Part shown: positions 31,564-39,082 of the stretch, one piece after another | Layout of the letters: every line of letters starts with the position of its first letter | Position numbering within the stretch: position 1 is the stretch's first letter | NCBI RefSeq assembly: GCF_000717025.1 | Contig: NZ_JNXG01000002.1 | Location: 62,001-126,000, forward strand | DNA from: Streptomyces atroolivaceus | GTDB lineage: Bacteria > Actinomycetota > Actinomycetes > Streptomycetales > Streptomycetaceae | Direction: 5' to 3' | Length of the DNA stretch: 64,000 nt | Program-made: the position numbers and the translations under genes | Notes under the pieces: generated by a model | Seen by the model: the letters and a program-made list of their open reading frames with translations, nothing else | The model's database searches: none | What the model was told of the DNA's origin: nothing

Positions 31564-31704
31564 TCAGCCGCCGCACTGGCACGGCGCACCGGACTGGCAG
31601 CCGCACCCGCAGCCCGAGCCGCAGCCGCAGGCTCCCAGCACGGGCAGATGCACCACTTCGGTCGGGGTCTCCTGCTGCGGCTCGGTCACGGGGGAATCGG
31701 CCAT
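31564..31704 (-). CDS. mtpA: Metallothionein-like small Cys-rich protein MtpA
   Basis: 46 residues. The first half is ordinary (MADSPVTEPQQETPTEVVHL) and the last 23 hold seven cysteines in C-G-C, C-G-C-G-C and C-Q-C patterns, ending in Gly-Gly. Such clusters bind Zn or Cu as thiolates. GAGGAGGG precedes the ATG by 3 bases. A small metallothionein gene next to phoU (mtpA, SCO4227) is described in S. coelicolor as part of the phosphate regulon neighbourhood; the match is from memory. The gene is probably co-transcribed with phoU (183-base gap). Confidence 0.85.
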   Translation of the reverse strand: MADSPVTEPQQETPTEVVHLPVLGACGCGSGCGCGCQSGAPCQCGG

Positions 31705-31887
31705 GGTCCCTCCTCAGGGCGTACGACTCGACGGCGTACGGCACATGCATGGGGCACACATGCCGACGACGGGAGCCGCAGACATGCCACGCCGCCCCCG
31801 CACCCCTTGCATGCCCAGCCTGGACGGCGCATCAACGGCGCACGAGGGCTGGGACGGACGTACGACTGCTGTGGCGCCCGTGCCCCC

Positions 31888-32565
31888 TTACGCCCCCTCG
31901 ACCGGCGCCGCCGCCTGGATCTCGTCCGCGTGCTCGCCGGTGACCAGGTAGACGACGCGCTTGGCGACGGACACGGCGTGGTCGGCGAAGCGCTCGTAGT
32001 AGCGGCCCAGCAGGGTCACGTCCACGGCGGTCTCGATGCCGTGCTTCCAGCGGTCGTCCATCAGGTGCTGGAACAGCGTGCGGTGCAGCAGGTCCATCTC
32101 GTCGTCGTCCTGCTCCAGCTGGAGCGCCAGATCGACGTCCTTCGTGATGATGACCTCGGCGGCCTTGGCCATCAGCCGCTGGGCGAGCTGACCCATCTCC
32201 AGGATGGTGGCGTGCAGGTCGTGCGGCACCGCCGACTGCGGGAAGCGCAGCCGCGCCAGCTTGGCGACGTGCTGGGCGAGGTCGCCCGAGCGCTCCAGGT
32301 CGGCGCTCATGCGCAGTGAGGTGACCACGATCCGCAGATCGGTGGCGACCGGCTGCTGGCGGGCCAGCAGTGCGATGGCGCGGGCCTCCAGGTCGTGCTG
32401 GAGGTCGTCGACCTTCTGGTCCCCGGCGATCACGCTCTCGGCGAGCTTGAGATCGGCGTCGAGCATGGAGGTCGTGGCCCGTCCGATCGCCGAGCCGACG
32501 AGCCGGGCCATCTCGACCAGGCCTTCGCCGATCGAATCGAGTTCCTCGTGATAAGCGTCGCGCAT
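31888..32565 (-). CDS. phoU: Phosphate signalling protein PhoU
   Basis: 225 residues, two three-helix PhoU bundles. The metal-cluster motifs are E-R-S-G-D-L-A-Q-H in the first half and E-R-F-A-D-H-A-V in the second. PhoU restrains the PhoR-PhoP system in phosphate-rich conditions. It is transcribed divergently from phoRP over a 198-base region holding a PHO box on its own strand, so PhoP should activate it. Length is normal. Confidence 0.95.
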   Translation of the reverse strand: MRDAYHEELDSIGEGLVEMARLVGSAIGRATTSMLDADLKLAESVIAGDQKVDDLQHDLEARAIALLARQQPVATDLRIVVTSLRMSADLERSGDLAQHVAKLARLRFPQSAVPHDLHATILEMGQLAQRLMAKAAEVIITKDVDLALQLEQDDDEMDLLHRTLFQHLMDDRWKHGIETAVDVTLLGRYYERFADHAVSVAKRVVYLVTGEHADEIQAAAPVEGA

Positions 32566-32656
32566 GGAAGTCCCTCTCCAGATCCTTACTGAGGCCGGGG
32601 TCTAGGGCCGACCCCCACGTTGCCACGGTGCGGGGCCAACGCGTCGGGTTCCGGCC

Positions 32657-32689
32657 GCCTAAATGAACCGTCACTATCCCCTTGGTGAA
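32657..32689 (-). promoter_or_regulatory. PHO box for phoU/phoRP
   Basis: On the minus strand three 11-base direct-repeat units follow each other: GTTCACCAAGG, GGATAGTGACG, GTTCATTTAGG. The first and third match the GTTCACC consensus bound by PhoP in Streptomyces (the third starting GTTCATT). The box lies 92 bases upstream of phoU and 75 upstream of phoR. Confidence 0.85.
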
Positions 32690-32763
32690 CTCTGGGCGAC
32701 GAGTGTTCGAGATGGCACCCGGATGGCTGGGAGAGTGTCGGCGAGCCCGCATAACCTTGAGGC

Positions 32764-34032
32764 ATGGACGTGAACGCGGCGGTCGCCGCAGCTGCTGCGA
32801 TCGCCGGGCTGTGTACCGGTGTGATCGCCATGCTGGCGTTCCGCTGGAGCGAACGTGAGCAGAGGCGGCCCACGCGTACGTCCCTGCGGCCCGACGGCAA
32901 CGCCGCTCTGCCTCCCGGGGTGGACACGGTCCTCTCCGTGCTCAGCTCGTCCGCCGTCGTGCTCGACGAGAGCGACAGCGTCGTCAAGGCCAGCTCCGCC
33001 GCGTACGCGCTGGGCCTGGTCAGGGGCGGACGGCTGGCGGTCGAGCCGATGCTCCACATGGCGAGGGACACCCGACGCGACGGCGAGATACGACAGGTCG
33101 AGCTGGACCTGCCGCGCCGGGGTACGGGCCGGGGTGAGGCGCTCGCCGTCTCGGCCCGGGTCGCCCCGCTGGGCTCGCGTCTGGTCCTGCTGCTGGTCGA
33201 GGACCTCACGGAGGCCCGCCGCATAGAAGCGGTGCGGCGCGACTTCGTGGCCAACGTCAGTCATGAGCTCAAGACCCCGGTCGGAGCGCTCTCCCTGCTC
33301 TCCGAAGCCGTCATGGACGCCTCCGACGACCCGGAGGCGGTGCAGCGGTTCGCCGGCCGCATGGAGATCGAGGCGACCCGGCTGACCAACCTCGTGCAGG
33401 AGCTCATCGACCTCTCCCGGGTCCAGAACGACGATCCGCTGGAGGACGCCGAACCCGTACGGGTGGAGCAGCTGGTCGCCGAGGCCATCGACCGCTGCCG
33501 GCAGCAGGCCGGGTCCAAGCAGATCACCATGGCCTCGGGCGGCACCGACGACCTCTCCGTGTGGGGGAACCGGAGTCAGCTCGCGGCCGCCCTCGGTAAT
33601 CTCGTGGAGAACGCCGTCAACTACAGCCCCGCCCGCACCCGCGTCGGCATCGCCGCACGGAGGATGACCGCGCCCGGCGGGGATCTGATCGAGATAGCCG
33701 TGACCGACCAGGGCATCGGCATCTCCGAGAAGGACCGCGAGCGCGTCTTCGAGCGGTTCTACCGCGTCGACCCGGCCCGGTCACGGGCCACCGGTGGCAC
33801 CGGTCTCGGCCTCGCCATCGTCAAACACGTGGCCGCCTCGCACGGCGGGGAGGTCACCGTATGGAGCTCGGAAGGACAGGGCTCCACGTTCACCCTGCGA
33901 CTGCCCGAGTCAGGCGTCGTACGGGGTCGTGCCACCGGCGGACCCCTCGTCGTCAACGGTGCCGTCGATGACGACGGGCCGTACGAGACCGATTCTCACG
34001 AACCATTTCCTGCCCCGGAGGCCCTTCCGTGA
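32764..34032 (+). CDS. phoR: Sensor histidine kinase PhoR
   Basis: 422 residues. A single N-terminal membrane helix (about 5-26) is followed by a PAS-like segment, a HisKA domain with V-S-H-E-L-K-T-P (phosphorylated His167), and a HATPase domain with N (L-V-E-N-A-V-N-Y), G1 (D-Q-G-I-G-I) and G2 ([10 protein letters not shown]) boxes. This one-helix form without a large external loop is the SenX3/PhoR type of actinobacteria. It phosphorylates PhoP when phosphate is low. TAACCT lies 6 bases before the ATG (leaderless). It overlaps phoP by 4 bases (GTGA). Confidence 0.95.
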   Translation: MDVNAAVAAAAAIAGLCTGVIAMLAFRWSEREQRRPTRTSLRPDGNAALPPGVDTVLSVLSSSAVVLDESDSVVKASSAAYALGLVRGGRLAVEPMLHMARDTRRDGEIRQVELDLPRRGTGRGEALAVSARVAPLGSRLVLLLVEDLTEARRIEAVRRDFVANVSHELKTPVGALSLLSEAVMDASDDPEAVQRFAGRMEIEATRLTNLVQELIDLSRVQNDDPLEDAEPVRVEQLVAEAIDRCRQQAGSKQITMASGGTDDLSVWGNRSQLAAALGNLVENAVNYSPARTRVGIAARRMTAPGGDLIEIAVTDQGIGISEKDRERVFERFYRVDPARSRATGGTGLGLAIVKHVAASHGGEVTVWSSEGQGSTFTLRLPESGVVRGRATGGPLVVNGAVDDDGPYETDSHEPFPAPEALP

Positions 34033-34709
34033 CCCGAGTGCTTGTCGTCGAGGATGAGGAATCCTTCAGCGACGCCCTGTCCTACATGCTCCGCAAGGAA
34101 GGCTTCGAGGTGGCCATCGCGGCCACCGGCCCGGACGGCCTCGACGAGTTCGAGCGCAACGGCGCCGACCTCGTGCTGCTCGACCTGATGCTCCCGGGCC
34201 TGCCCGGTACGGAGGTCTGCCGGCAGCTGCGTGTCCGGTCCAACGTCCCGGTGATCATGGTCACCGCCAAGGACAGCGAGATCGACAAGGTCGTGGGCCT
34301 GGAAATAGGAGCCGACGACTATGTGACCAAGCCCTTCTCCTCGCGGGAGCTGGTGGCCCGCATCCGCGCGGTCCTGCGCCGCCGCGGGGAGCCGGAGGAG
34401 GTCACTCCGGCGGCCCTGGAAGCCGGCCCGGTCCGGATGGACGTGGACCGCCACGTCGTCACGGTCTCGGGCGGCAAGGTCGACCTCCCGCTGAAGGAGT
34501 TCGACCTGCTGGAGATGCTCCTGCGCAACGCGGGGCGCGTCCTGACGCGCATGCAGCTGATCGACCGGGTCTGGGGCGCTGACTACGTGGGCGACACCAA
34601 GACCCTGGACGTCCACGTCAAGCGGCTCCGGGCGAAGATCGAGCCCGATCCCGGGGCGCCGCGTTACCTGGTGACGGTGCGGGGTCTGGGCTACAAGTTC
34701 GAGCCGTAA
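34029..34709 (+). CDS. phoP: Response regulator PhoP
   Basis: 226 residues: receiver domain with acidic pocket (V-V-E-D-E-E), phospho-acceptor Asp52 (L-L-D-L-M-L-P), conserved Thr (V-T-A-K) and Lys (T-K-P-F), then an OmpR-type winged helix (L-P-L-K-E-F-D-L-L-E, G-D-T-K-T-L-D-V-H-V-K-R-L-R). It binds PHO boxes to switch phosphate-scavenging genes and antibiotic clusters. GTG start overlaps the phoR stop. A hairpin ends the operon. Confidence 0.95.
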   Translation: MTRVLVVEDEESFSDALSYMLRKEGFEVAIAATGPDGLDEFERNGADLVLLDLMLPGLPGTEVCRQLRVRSNVPVIMVTAKDSEIDKVVGLEIGADDYVTKPFSSRELVARIRAVLRRRGEPEEVTPAALEAGPVRMDVDRHVVTVSGGKVDLPLKEFDLLEMLLRNAGRVLTRMQLIDRVWGADYVGDTKTLDVHVKRLRAKIEPDPGAPRYLVTVRGLGYKFEP

Positions 34710-34727
34710 ACCGAGGGCTGCGGGCCA

Positions 34728-34754
34728 GGGGGTGTCTCCGCCGGAGGCACCCCC
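34728..34754. terminator. Hairpin between phoP and the convergent lipoprotein gene
   Basis: Arms GGGGGTGTCTCC (34728-34739) and GGAGGCACCCCC (34743-34754) with one G-T wobble and a 3-base loop. Confidence 0.7.
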
Positions 34755-34764
34755 GCGCGCGCTG

Positions 34765-35421
34765 TCAGTGGGTGGCGGCCGCGTCGTCCGCCGGGTCGGC
34801 CTCCGCACCTGCGGCCGGGTCGGTCTCCGTGCCCGCCGGGCTCTCGGACTGCCCGTCCGACGGCGTCTCGGACGCGGCGTCCGAGGGGGTGGGCTTCGCC
34901 GACGGCAGCGTGCCCGGGCCGAAGCCCTCGAAGTAGCCGGTCGCCGGGACGATGGAGGCGCCGAGTTCGACGTCGCCCGTCTCGCTGAACGTGAAGGCGA
35001 CGGTCTGCACGTTGCCGCTGGTTCCCGCCTGGCGCCCGTTCTCGATGACGGCCGAGGCGTTGTCCTTCCCGCCGATGACGACCCGTCCGCCGGCCGGGAC
35101 CACGAGGGGGCCCTTGCCCTTGGCGGGCTTCAGCTCCACCGTGGCGTCGGTGCCCGGCAGGGTGATCTTCTCGACGACCTCACGCTTCGTGCCGTCGTTG
35201 AAGAGGGTGGCGGCGATGACCGCCGGGCCCTCGGCGTCCGGCTCGGGCTGGGTGATGATGTTCAGGTTCTGGATCTTGATGGAGTCGACAGCGGTGGCTG
35301 CGTTGTCCGGCCTGACCTGAAGCGTCTGCGCGTCGTTGCCGGCACCGCATGCGGACAGCGTGGCGATCGAGAACACGAGGGCAGTGGCGGCGAGGGCGCC
35401 GTGTCGAAGGCTGCGGCTCAC
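34765..35421 (-). CDS. Putative lipoprotein with Ser/Pro/Asp-rich tail
   Basis: 218 residues. Lipobox L-S-A-C with Cys25 after a hydrophobic signal; then a beta-sandwich domain (I-K-I-Q-N-L-N-I-I-T, A-V-I-A-A-T-L-F-N-D-G-T, V-V-P-A-G-G-R-V-V-I-G), resembling copper-chaperone-like or immunoglobulin-like extracellular domains without a Met/His metal motif. The last 50 residues are disordered (S-D-A-A-S-E-T-P-S-D). It is convergent with phoP. The function is unknown. Confidence 0.83.
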   Translation of the reverse strand: MSRSLRHGALAATALVFSIATLSACGAGNDAQTLQVRPDNAATAVDSIKIQNLNIITQPEPDAEGPAVIAATLFNDGTKREVVEKITLPGTDATVELKPAKGKGPLVVPAGGRVVIGGKDNASAVIENGRQAGTSGNVQTVAFTFSETGDVELGASIVPATGYFEGFGPGTLPSAKPTPSDAASETPSDGQSESPAGTETDPAAGAEADPADDAAATH

Positions 35422-36082
35422 GGCGGCGGCAACTCCTTGAACGTTCGGACTGCGGACTTCGGACTCTGCGGACAGGAAGGCCCGAGCGGCGTTATGGCCG
35501 CCCTAAGTGTGTGTCAGCGGCCTCAGGTTACCGAGCCGCCGTGCCGGGCCCGCACCCGACCCGCCCCTTGGGCCGCCCGACCTGTGGACCGGCCCCCCGG
35601 GCCGATGCGCTCACTTCTCCCGGTCACGGCACGGCCGCCCCGCGGGCCTCGATGATTCGCACGGTGTTCACAAAACGCGGCTGAGCGGTGCGACGGCCGG
35701 CCGGTGATCGATTTCCGGGCGGTGGCGCATTTCTCGCGCATAATCCACCCGGTCCAGGTCGTTGATCAATTTCAATGACCATCGACGCTAAGAGCCGTAC
35801 GGGTGATCGAGGGCCGAACGGAGTACAGAAAGTTCACCATCCGGAATCCGGCAAAACGGGACGTTCGGCTCCTTCTGGCGGGCTTCCGGCACCTGTGACG
35901 GGGGCGTTTCGACTCGGTCGCATGCCCGCTCCGACCTGCGAATATCGGGTTCCGGAAGGCTCCCGCAGCACGTTCGTGTTGTAGTTGTCAAGCCCCGAGA
36001 TATGCCCTGACCTGCGAAAACGCCATTCAGGAGAAGCCGTTCTCGTGTTACTCTGGATAGCCACGGAAGGGGTACCTGTCAC
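35422..36082. other. 661-base intergenic region upstream of carD
   Basis: No convincing coding frame. From about 35690 to 36060 the sequence is noticeably less GC-rich than the rest of the window. It contains a likely carD promoter: -10 TACTCT (36049-36054), with a weak -35 TTCAGG (36026-36031) 17 bases upstream, and the ribosome site GAAGGGG (36065-36071). Its length and composition suggest complex regulation or an unannotated RNA. Confidence 0.5.
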
Positions 36083-36565
36083 ATGACGTTCAAGGTTGGC
36101 GACACCGTGGTCTATCCCCATCACGGGGCCGCGCTGATCGAGGCTATCGAAACTCGCCAGATCAAAGGCGTGGACAAGACCTACTTGGTGCTCAAGGTCG
36201 CCCAGGGCGACTTGACGGTTCGTGTGCCGGCGGACAATGCGGAGTTCGTCGGTGTGCGCGACGTAGTCGGGCAGGAAGGGCTGGACCGGGTCTTCGAGGT
36301 GCTGCGCGCACCGTACGCCGAAGAGCCGACGAACTGGTCCCGACGCTACAAGGCAAATCTCGAGAAGCTCGCCTCCGGCGATGTCATCAAGGTCGCCGAA
36401 GTGGTGCGTGACCTGTGGCGTCGCGAGCGCGAGCGTGGACTCTCCGCAGGTGAGAAGCGCATGCTCGCCAAGGCCCGCCAGATTCTGGTGAGCGAGCTCG
36501 CTCTCGCGGAGAACACGAACGAGGACAAGGCCGAGGCACTGCTCGACGAGGTCCTCGCGTCCTGA
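36083..36565 (+). CDS. carD: CarD-type RNA polymerase-binding regulator
   Basis: 160 residues: an N-terminal Tudor-like RNA-polymerase interaction domain ([20 protein letters not shown]) and a C-terminal helical DNA-binding domain ([23 protein letters not shown]). The conserved Trp of the C-terminal domain is present at N-W-S-R-R. CarD/CdnL stabilises open complexes at housekeeping, notably rRNA, promoters. It stands directly upstream of ispD-ispF as in most actinobacteria, but a 343-base gap separates them here. Confidence 0.95.
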   Translation: MTFKVGDTVVYPHHGAALIEAIETRQIKGVDKTYLVLKVAQGDLTVRVPADNAEFVGVRDVVGQEGLDRVFEVLRAPYAEEPTNWSRRYKANLEKLASGDVIKVAEVVRDLWRRERERGLSAGEKRMLAKARQILVSELALAENTNEDKAEALLDEVLAS

Positions 36566-36908
36566 ACCGGACGACGGTGACCGGATGACGCCGGCAAACC
36601 GAATCCGGTCGTAGTAGATATGCCGCGGTGCCCGCTGACCACCCGTTTTCACGGTAAGTCGTCGGGCGCTGCGGCATGTTCGGATCCGAAAAGGAACCGT
36701 CCCGAGAGCTGGTCGGCGTGCCCCGGCCGGTTTCGGGCAGCCTCCACCGAGCCTCGCTTCGGCTCGGCCGACCAGGGTTCACGGAAGGGTCCCGGTCAGC
36801 TCGAGGCGTCGCGCCCGGCTCTCCCCCCAACCTACGGTCGGGGGCACGCCCAGGCCATACCCATGCCGGCCGTGGAAACAAACCTGCCGAAGCTTCGGAG
36901 TGCAACCG
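36566..36908. other. 343-base intergenic region between carD and ispD
   Basis: No gene is visible. The stretch has CCCCCC-AACCTACGGTC-GGGGGC complementarity near 36824-36845, which may form a small hairpin ending carD transcription. The ispD promoter must lie in the last 100 bases; I cannot assign hexamers with confidence. Confidence 0.4.
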
Positions 36909-37673
36909 ATGTCACCGATGTCACCGACACCCGCTGAACCGAGCCCCTCCCGCACCGCGGCGGTGATTCCCGCAGCGGGCCGCGGTGTCCGGCTCGGCCC
37001 CGGGGCCCCGAAGGCGCTGCGCGCGCTCGGCGGTACGCCCATGCTGATCCACGCCGTGCGGGCCATGGCGGCGTCCCGCGCGGTCTCCCTCGTCGTCGTG
37101 GTCGCGCCGCCGGACGGCGCGTCCGAGGTCAAGAACCTCATCGACGGGCACGCGCTGCCGGAGCGCACCGACTACGTCGTCGTCCCCGGTGGCGCGACAC
37201 GCCAGGAGTCCGTGAAGCTCGGGCTCGACGCCGTGCCGGATGACATCTCCGTCGTACTCGTCCACGACGCGGCCCGGCCCCTCGTGCCGGTCGACACCGT
37301 GGACGCCGTGATCGAAGCCGTACGGGACGGGGCTCCCGCCGTGGTGCCCGCGCTTCCGCTCGCCGACACCGTCAAGGAGGTCGAGCCGGGTGAGCCGGGT
37401 GTGCCGGAGCCGGTGCTCTCGACCCCCGTGCGGGCGCGGCTGCGAGCCGTGCAGACGCCCCAGGGCTTCGACCGGGAGACGCTCGTCCGGGCCCACGGGA
37501 GCGTGGCCGTCGACGGCGAAGGCGCGACCGACGACGCGGGCATGGTCGAGCGGCTGGGATCGACGGTCGTCGTCGTACCCGGACACGAAGAAGCGTTCAA
37601 GGTGACGCGGCCCCTGGACCTGGTTCTGGCCGAGGCCGTTCTCGCGCGCCGGAGGGCGAACGATGGATTCTGA
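36909..37673 (+). CDS. ispD: 2-C-methyl-D-erythritol 4-phosphate cytidylyltransferase
   Basis: 254 residues from ATG 36909 (GTG 36900 and ATG 36918 are alternatives). The CTP-binding loop [12 protein letters not shown] and V-H-D-A-A-R-P-L-V are the IspD signatures, with T-P-Q-G-F and T-D-D-A-G-M-V downstream. It makes CDP-methylerythritol in the non-mevalonate isoprenoid pathway. It overlaps ispF by 11 bases, so the two are translationally coupled. Confidence 0.93.
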   Translation: MSPMSPTPAEPSPSRTAAVIPAAGRGVRLGPGAPKALRALGGTPMLIHAVRAMAASRAVSLVVVVAPPDGASEVKNLIDGHALPERTDYVVVPGGATRQESVKLGLDAVPDDISVVLVHDAARPLVPVDTVDAVIEAVRDGAPAVVPALPLADTVKEVEPGEPGVPEPVLSTPVRARLRAVQTPQGFDRETLVRAHGSVAVDGEGATDDAGMVERLGSTVVVVPGHEEAFKVTRPLDLVLAEAVLARRRANDGF

Positions 37674-37734
37674 GGCACCGGGAACGATGGATACCGAGGC
37701 ACCGGGAACGATGGATTCCGCGGCACAGGAGCGG
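37663..37734 (+). repeat. Three 24-base repeats at the ispF start, each with an ATG
   Basis: ATGGATTCTGAGGCACCGGG with AACG, then ATGGATACC and ATGGATTCC variants, at 37663, 37687 and 37711; the third diverges after 15 bases. Each copy supplies an in-frame start codon. Confidence 0.9.
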
Positions 37735-38229
37735 CAGCGGCCGGCTCCCGTGATCCCGCTCGTCGGCATCGGGACCGACATCCACGCCTTCGAGGAAGGC
37801 CGCGAGCTCTGGTGCGCCGGGCTGCTGTGGGAGGGCGAGGGCCCCGGCCTCGCCGGGCACTCCGACGCCGATGTCGTGGCGCACGCCGCCTGCAACGCCC
37901 TGTTCTCGGCCGCCGGCCTCGGTGACCTCGGGCAGCACTTCGGCACCGGCCGCCCGGAGTGGTCGGGTGCGTCGGGCGTCACCCTGCTCACCGAGGCCGC
38001 CAGGATCGTGCGTGCCGAAGGCTTCGGGGTCGGCAACGTCGCCGTGCAGGTCGTCGGCCTGCGGCCGAAGATCGGCAAGCGGCGCGACGAGGCCCAGAAG
38101 GTGCTGTCCGACGCCGTCGGCGCCCCCGTGTCGCTCTCCGCCGCCACCTCCGACGGCCTCGGGTTCACCGGCCGGGGCGAAGGCATCGCGGGCATCGCGA
38201 CCGCCCTGGTCTACCGCACCGCCGGCTGA
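37663..38229 (+). CDS. ispF: 2-C-methyl-D-erythritol 2,4-cyclodiphosphate synthase
   Basis: 188 residues if translated from the first ATG. The core starts near residue 33 with [10 protein letters not shown] (Asp and His bind Zn), then [10 protein letters not shown] and the C-terminal [13 protein letters not shown]. IspF cyclises CDP-methylerythritol 2-phosphate. The 30-residue N-terminal extension consists of the repeat M-D-S-E-A-P-G-T / M-D-T-E-A-P-G-T / M-D-S-A-A-Q, giving three in-frame ATGs. Which one is used is uncertain. The stop codon lies in a 32-base repeat unit. Confidence 0.93.
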   Translation: MDSEAPGTMDTEAPGTMDSAAQERQRPAPVIPLVGIGTDIHAFEEGRELWCAGLLWEGEGPGLAGHSDADVVAHAACNALFSAAGLGDLGQHFGTGRPEWSGASGVTLLTEAARIVRAEGFGVGNVAVQVVGLRPKIGKRRDEAQKVLSDAVGAPVSLSAATSDGLGFTGRGEGIAGIATALVYRTAG

Positions 38230-38310
38230 CGCCCGGGCGCCCGGGCCGCACCGCCGGCTGACGCCCGGGCGCCCGGGCCGCACCGCCGGCTGACGCCCGG
38301 GCGCCCGGGC
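38215..38310 (+). repeat. Three perfect 32-base repeats spanning the ispF stop codon
   Basis: Unit CGCACCGCCGGCTGACGCCC + GGGCGCCCGGGC, at 38215-38246, 38247-38278 and 38279-38310 with no mismatch. Each contains the perfect 16-base palindrome GCCCGGGCGCCCGGGC and a TGA in the ispF frame position, so the set can act as a triple hairpin after ispF. Confidence 0.92.
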
Positions 38311-38373
38311 TCCTCGGTCCGGGCCCCGCCCTCGCCGTCCCGGCGATGGCGGCCTCGCAACCCCGGCACCTTA

Positions 38374-38390
38374 TTGCACATGGCTTGCAC
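38374..38390 (+). promoter_or_regulatory. Nur-box-like site upstream of the GNAT gene
   Basis: TTGCAC-ATGGC-TTGCAC fits the published Nur pattern tTGCaa-N5-ttGCAA at all upper-case positions. It is nested in a larger inverted repeat, CACATGGCTTGC (38377-38388) and GCAAGTCATGTG (38404-38415, one mismatch), whose 15-base loop holds a -10-like TACGCT (38392-38397). Confidence 0.6.
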
Positions 38391-38445
38391 GTACGCTGGT
38401 ACGGCAAGTCATGTGCCGTAAGGCCGAGAGCGAGGGTGAGCGTCA

Positions 38446-39036
38446 GTGGTGACCGCGACCGCCGGGGCGACAAGGGCGCCGGACGCGCCGGCCGATGCGG
38501 ACGGATACGTCCTGCGGACCGCCACCGCGCAGGATGTCGGCGGCGCCCGGGCCGTGATGCTGGACACCGTCTACCACGACCTGCGCTCGGGCTACGTGCC
38601 CCGCTGGCACGCCGACATCATCGACCTCGAGGGCGCCTATCTGCGCCCCGAACGCTGCACGCTGCTGGTCGTCGTGTGCGGCGACGAGGTCGTGGCGACG
38701 GGTGCGGTGCGTGACCGGGGCCCGCAGGCGCCGCCCAATCCGCAGTGGGTCGCGGACCGCTTTCCCTCCGGTTCGACGGCTCAGCTGTGCCGGATCTACG
38801 TACGCCCCGAACACCGTCGCCACGGGCTGGCCCGCAGGCTGGTGCGAGAGCTCGGGGGCTTCGCCGCGCGGGCGGGCGGCTACACCTCGCTGTACCTGCA
38901 CACCGATCCGGCCGTGCCGGGTGCCGAGCCCTTCTGGCGGTCGCTCGCCCACGAGGTCTGCGACGAACGCGCGCTGCCGGGCGGCGGTCAGGGCATCGTC
39001 CATTTCGAGCTGCCGATGCCTCTTCCCGGGGCCTGA
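38446..39036 (+). CDS. GNAT-family N-acetyltransferase
   Basis: 196 residues with a disordered first 20. The GNAT core shows L-R-T-A-T-A-Q-D-V, then L-C-R-I-Y-V-R-P-E-H-R-R-H-G-L-A-R-R-L (the R/Q-x-x-G-x-G/A acetyl-CoA loop) and L-Y-L-H-T-D-P. The substrate is unknown. GTG start with GAGGGTGAG upstream. It is preceded by a Nur-like box and followed by the metal-type transport genes, from which a separate Zur-like promoter divides it. Acetylation of a metallophore or small amine is a possibility, not shown. Confidence 0.83.
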   Translation: MVTATAGATRAPDAPADADGYVLRTATAQDVGGARAVMLDTVYHDLRSGYVPRWHADIIDLEGAYLRPERCTLLVVVCGDEVVATGAVRDRGPQAPPNPQWVADRFPSGSTAQLCRIYVRPEHRRHGLARRLVRELGGFAARAGGYTSLYLHTDPAVPGAEPFWRSLAHEVCDERALPGGGQGIVHFELPMPLPGA

Positions 39037-39053
39037 CCTCTCCGGATATCTGA

Positions 39054-39068
39054 TGATAATCGTTTTCA
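39054..39068 (+). promoter_or_regulatory. Zur-box-like operator over the SBP promoter
   Basis: TGATAAT-C-GTTTTCA resembles the actinobacterial Zur palindrome (TGAAAAT-N-ATTTTCA form) and is strikingly AT-rich here. It ends 2 bases before the -10 TAGGGT (39071-39076), which in turn is 6 bases before the SBP ATG. Bound repressor would block this leaderless promoter. Confidence 0.65.
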
Positions 39069-39082
39069 TATAGGGTGCCGAC

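Noticed and set aside
35851..35900. Second PHO box (GTTCACC at about 35830)
   Set aside because: Only one GTTCACC-like unit; the following 11-base positions do not match the repeat.
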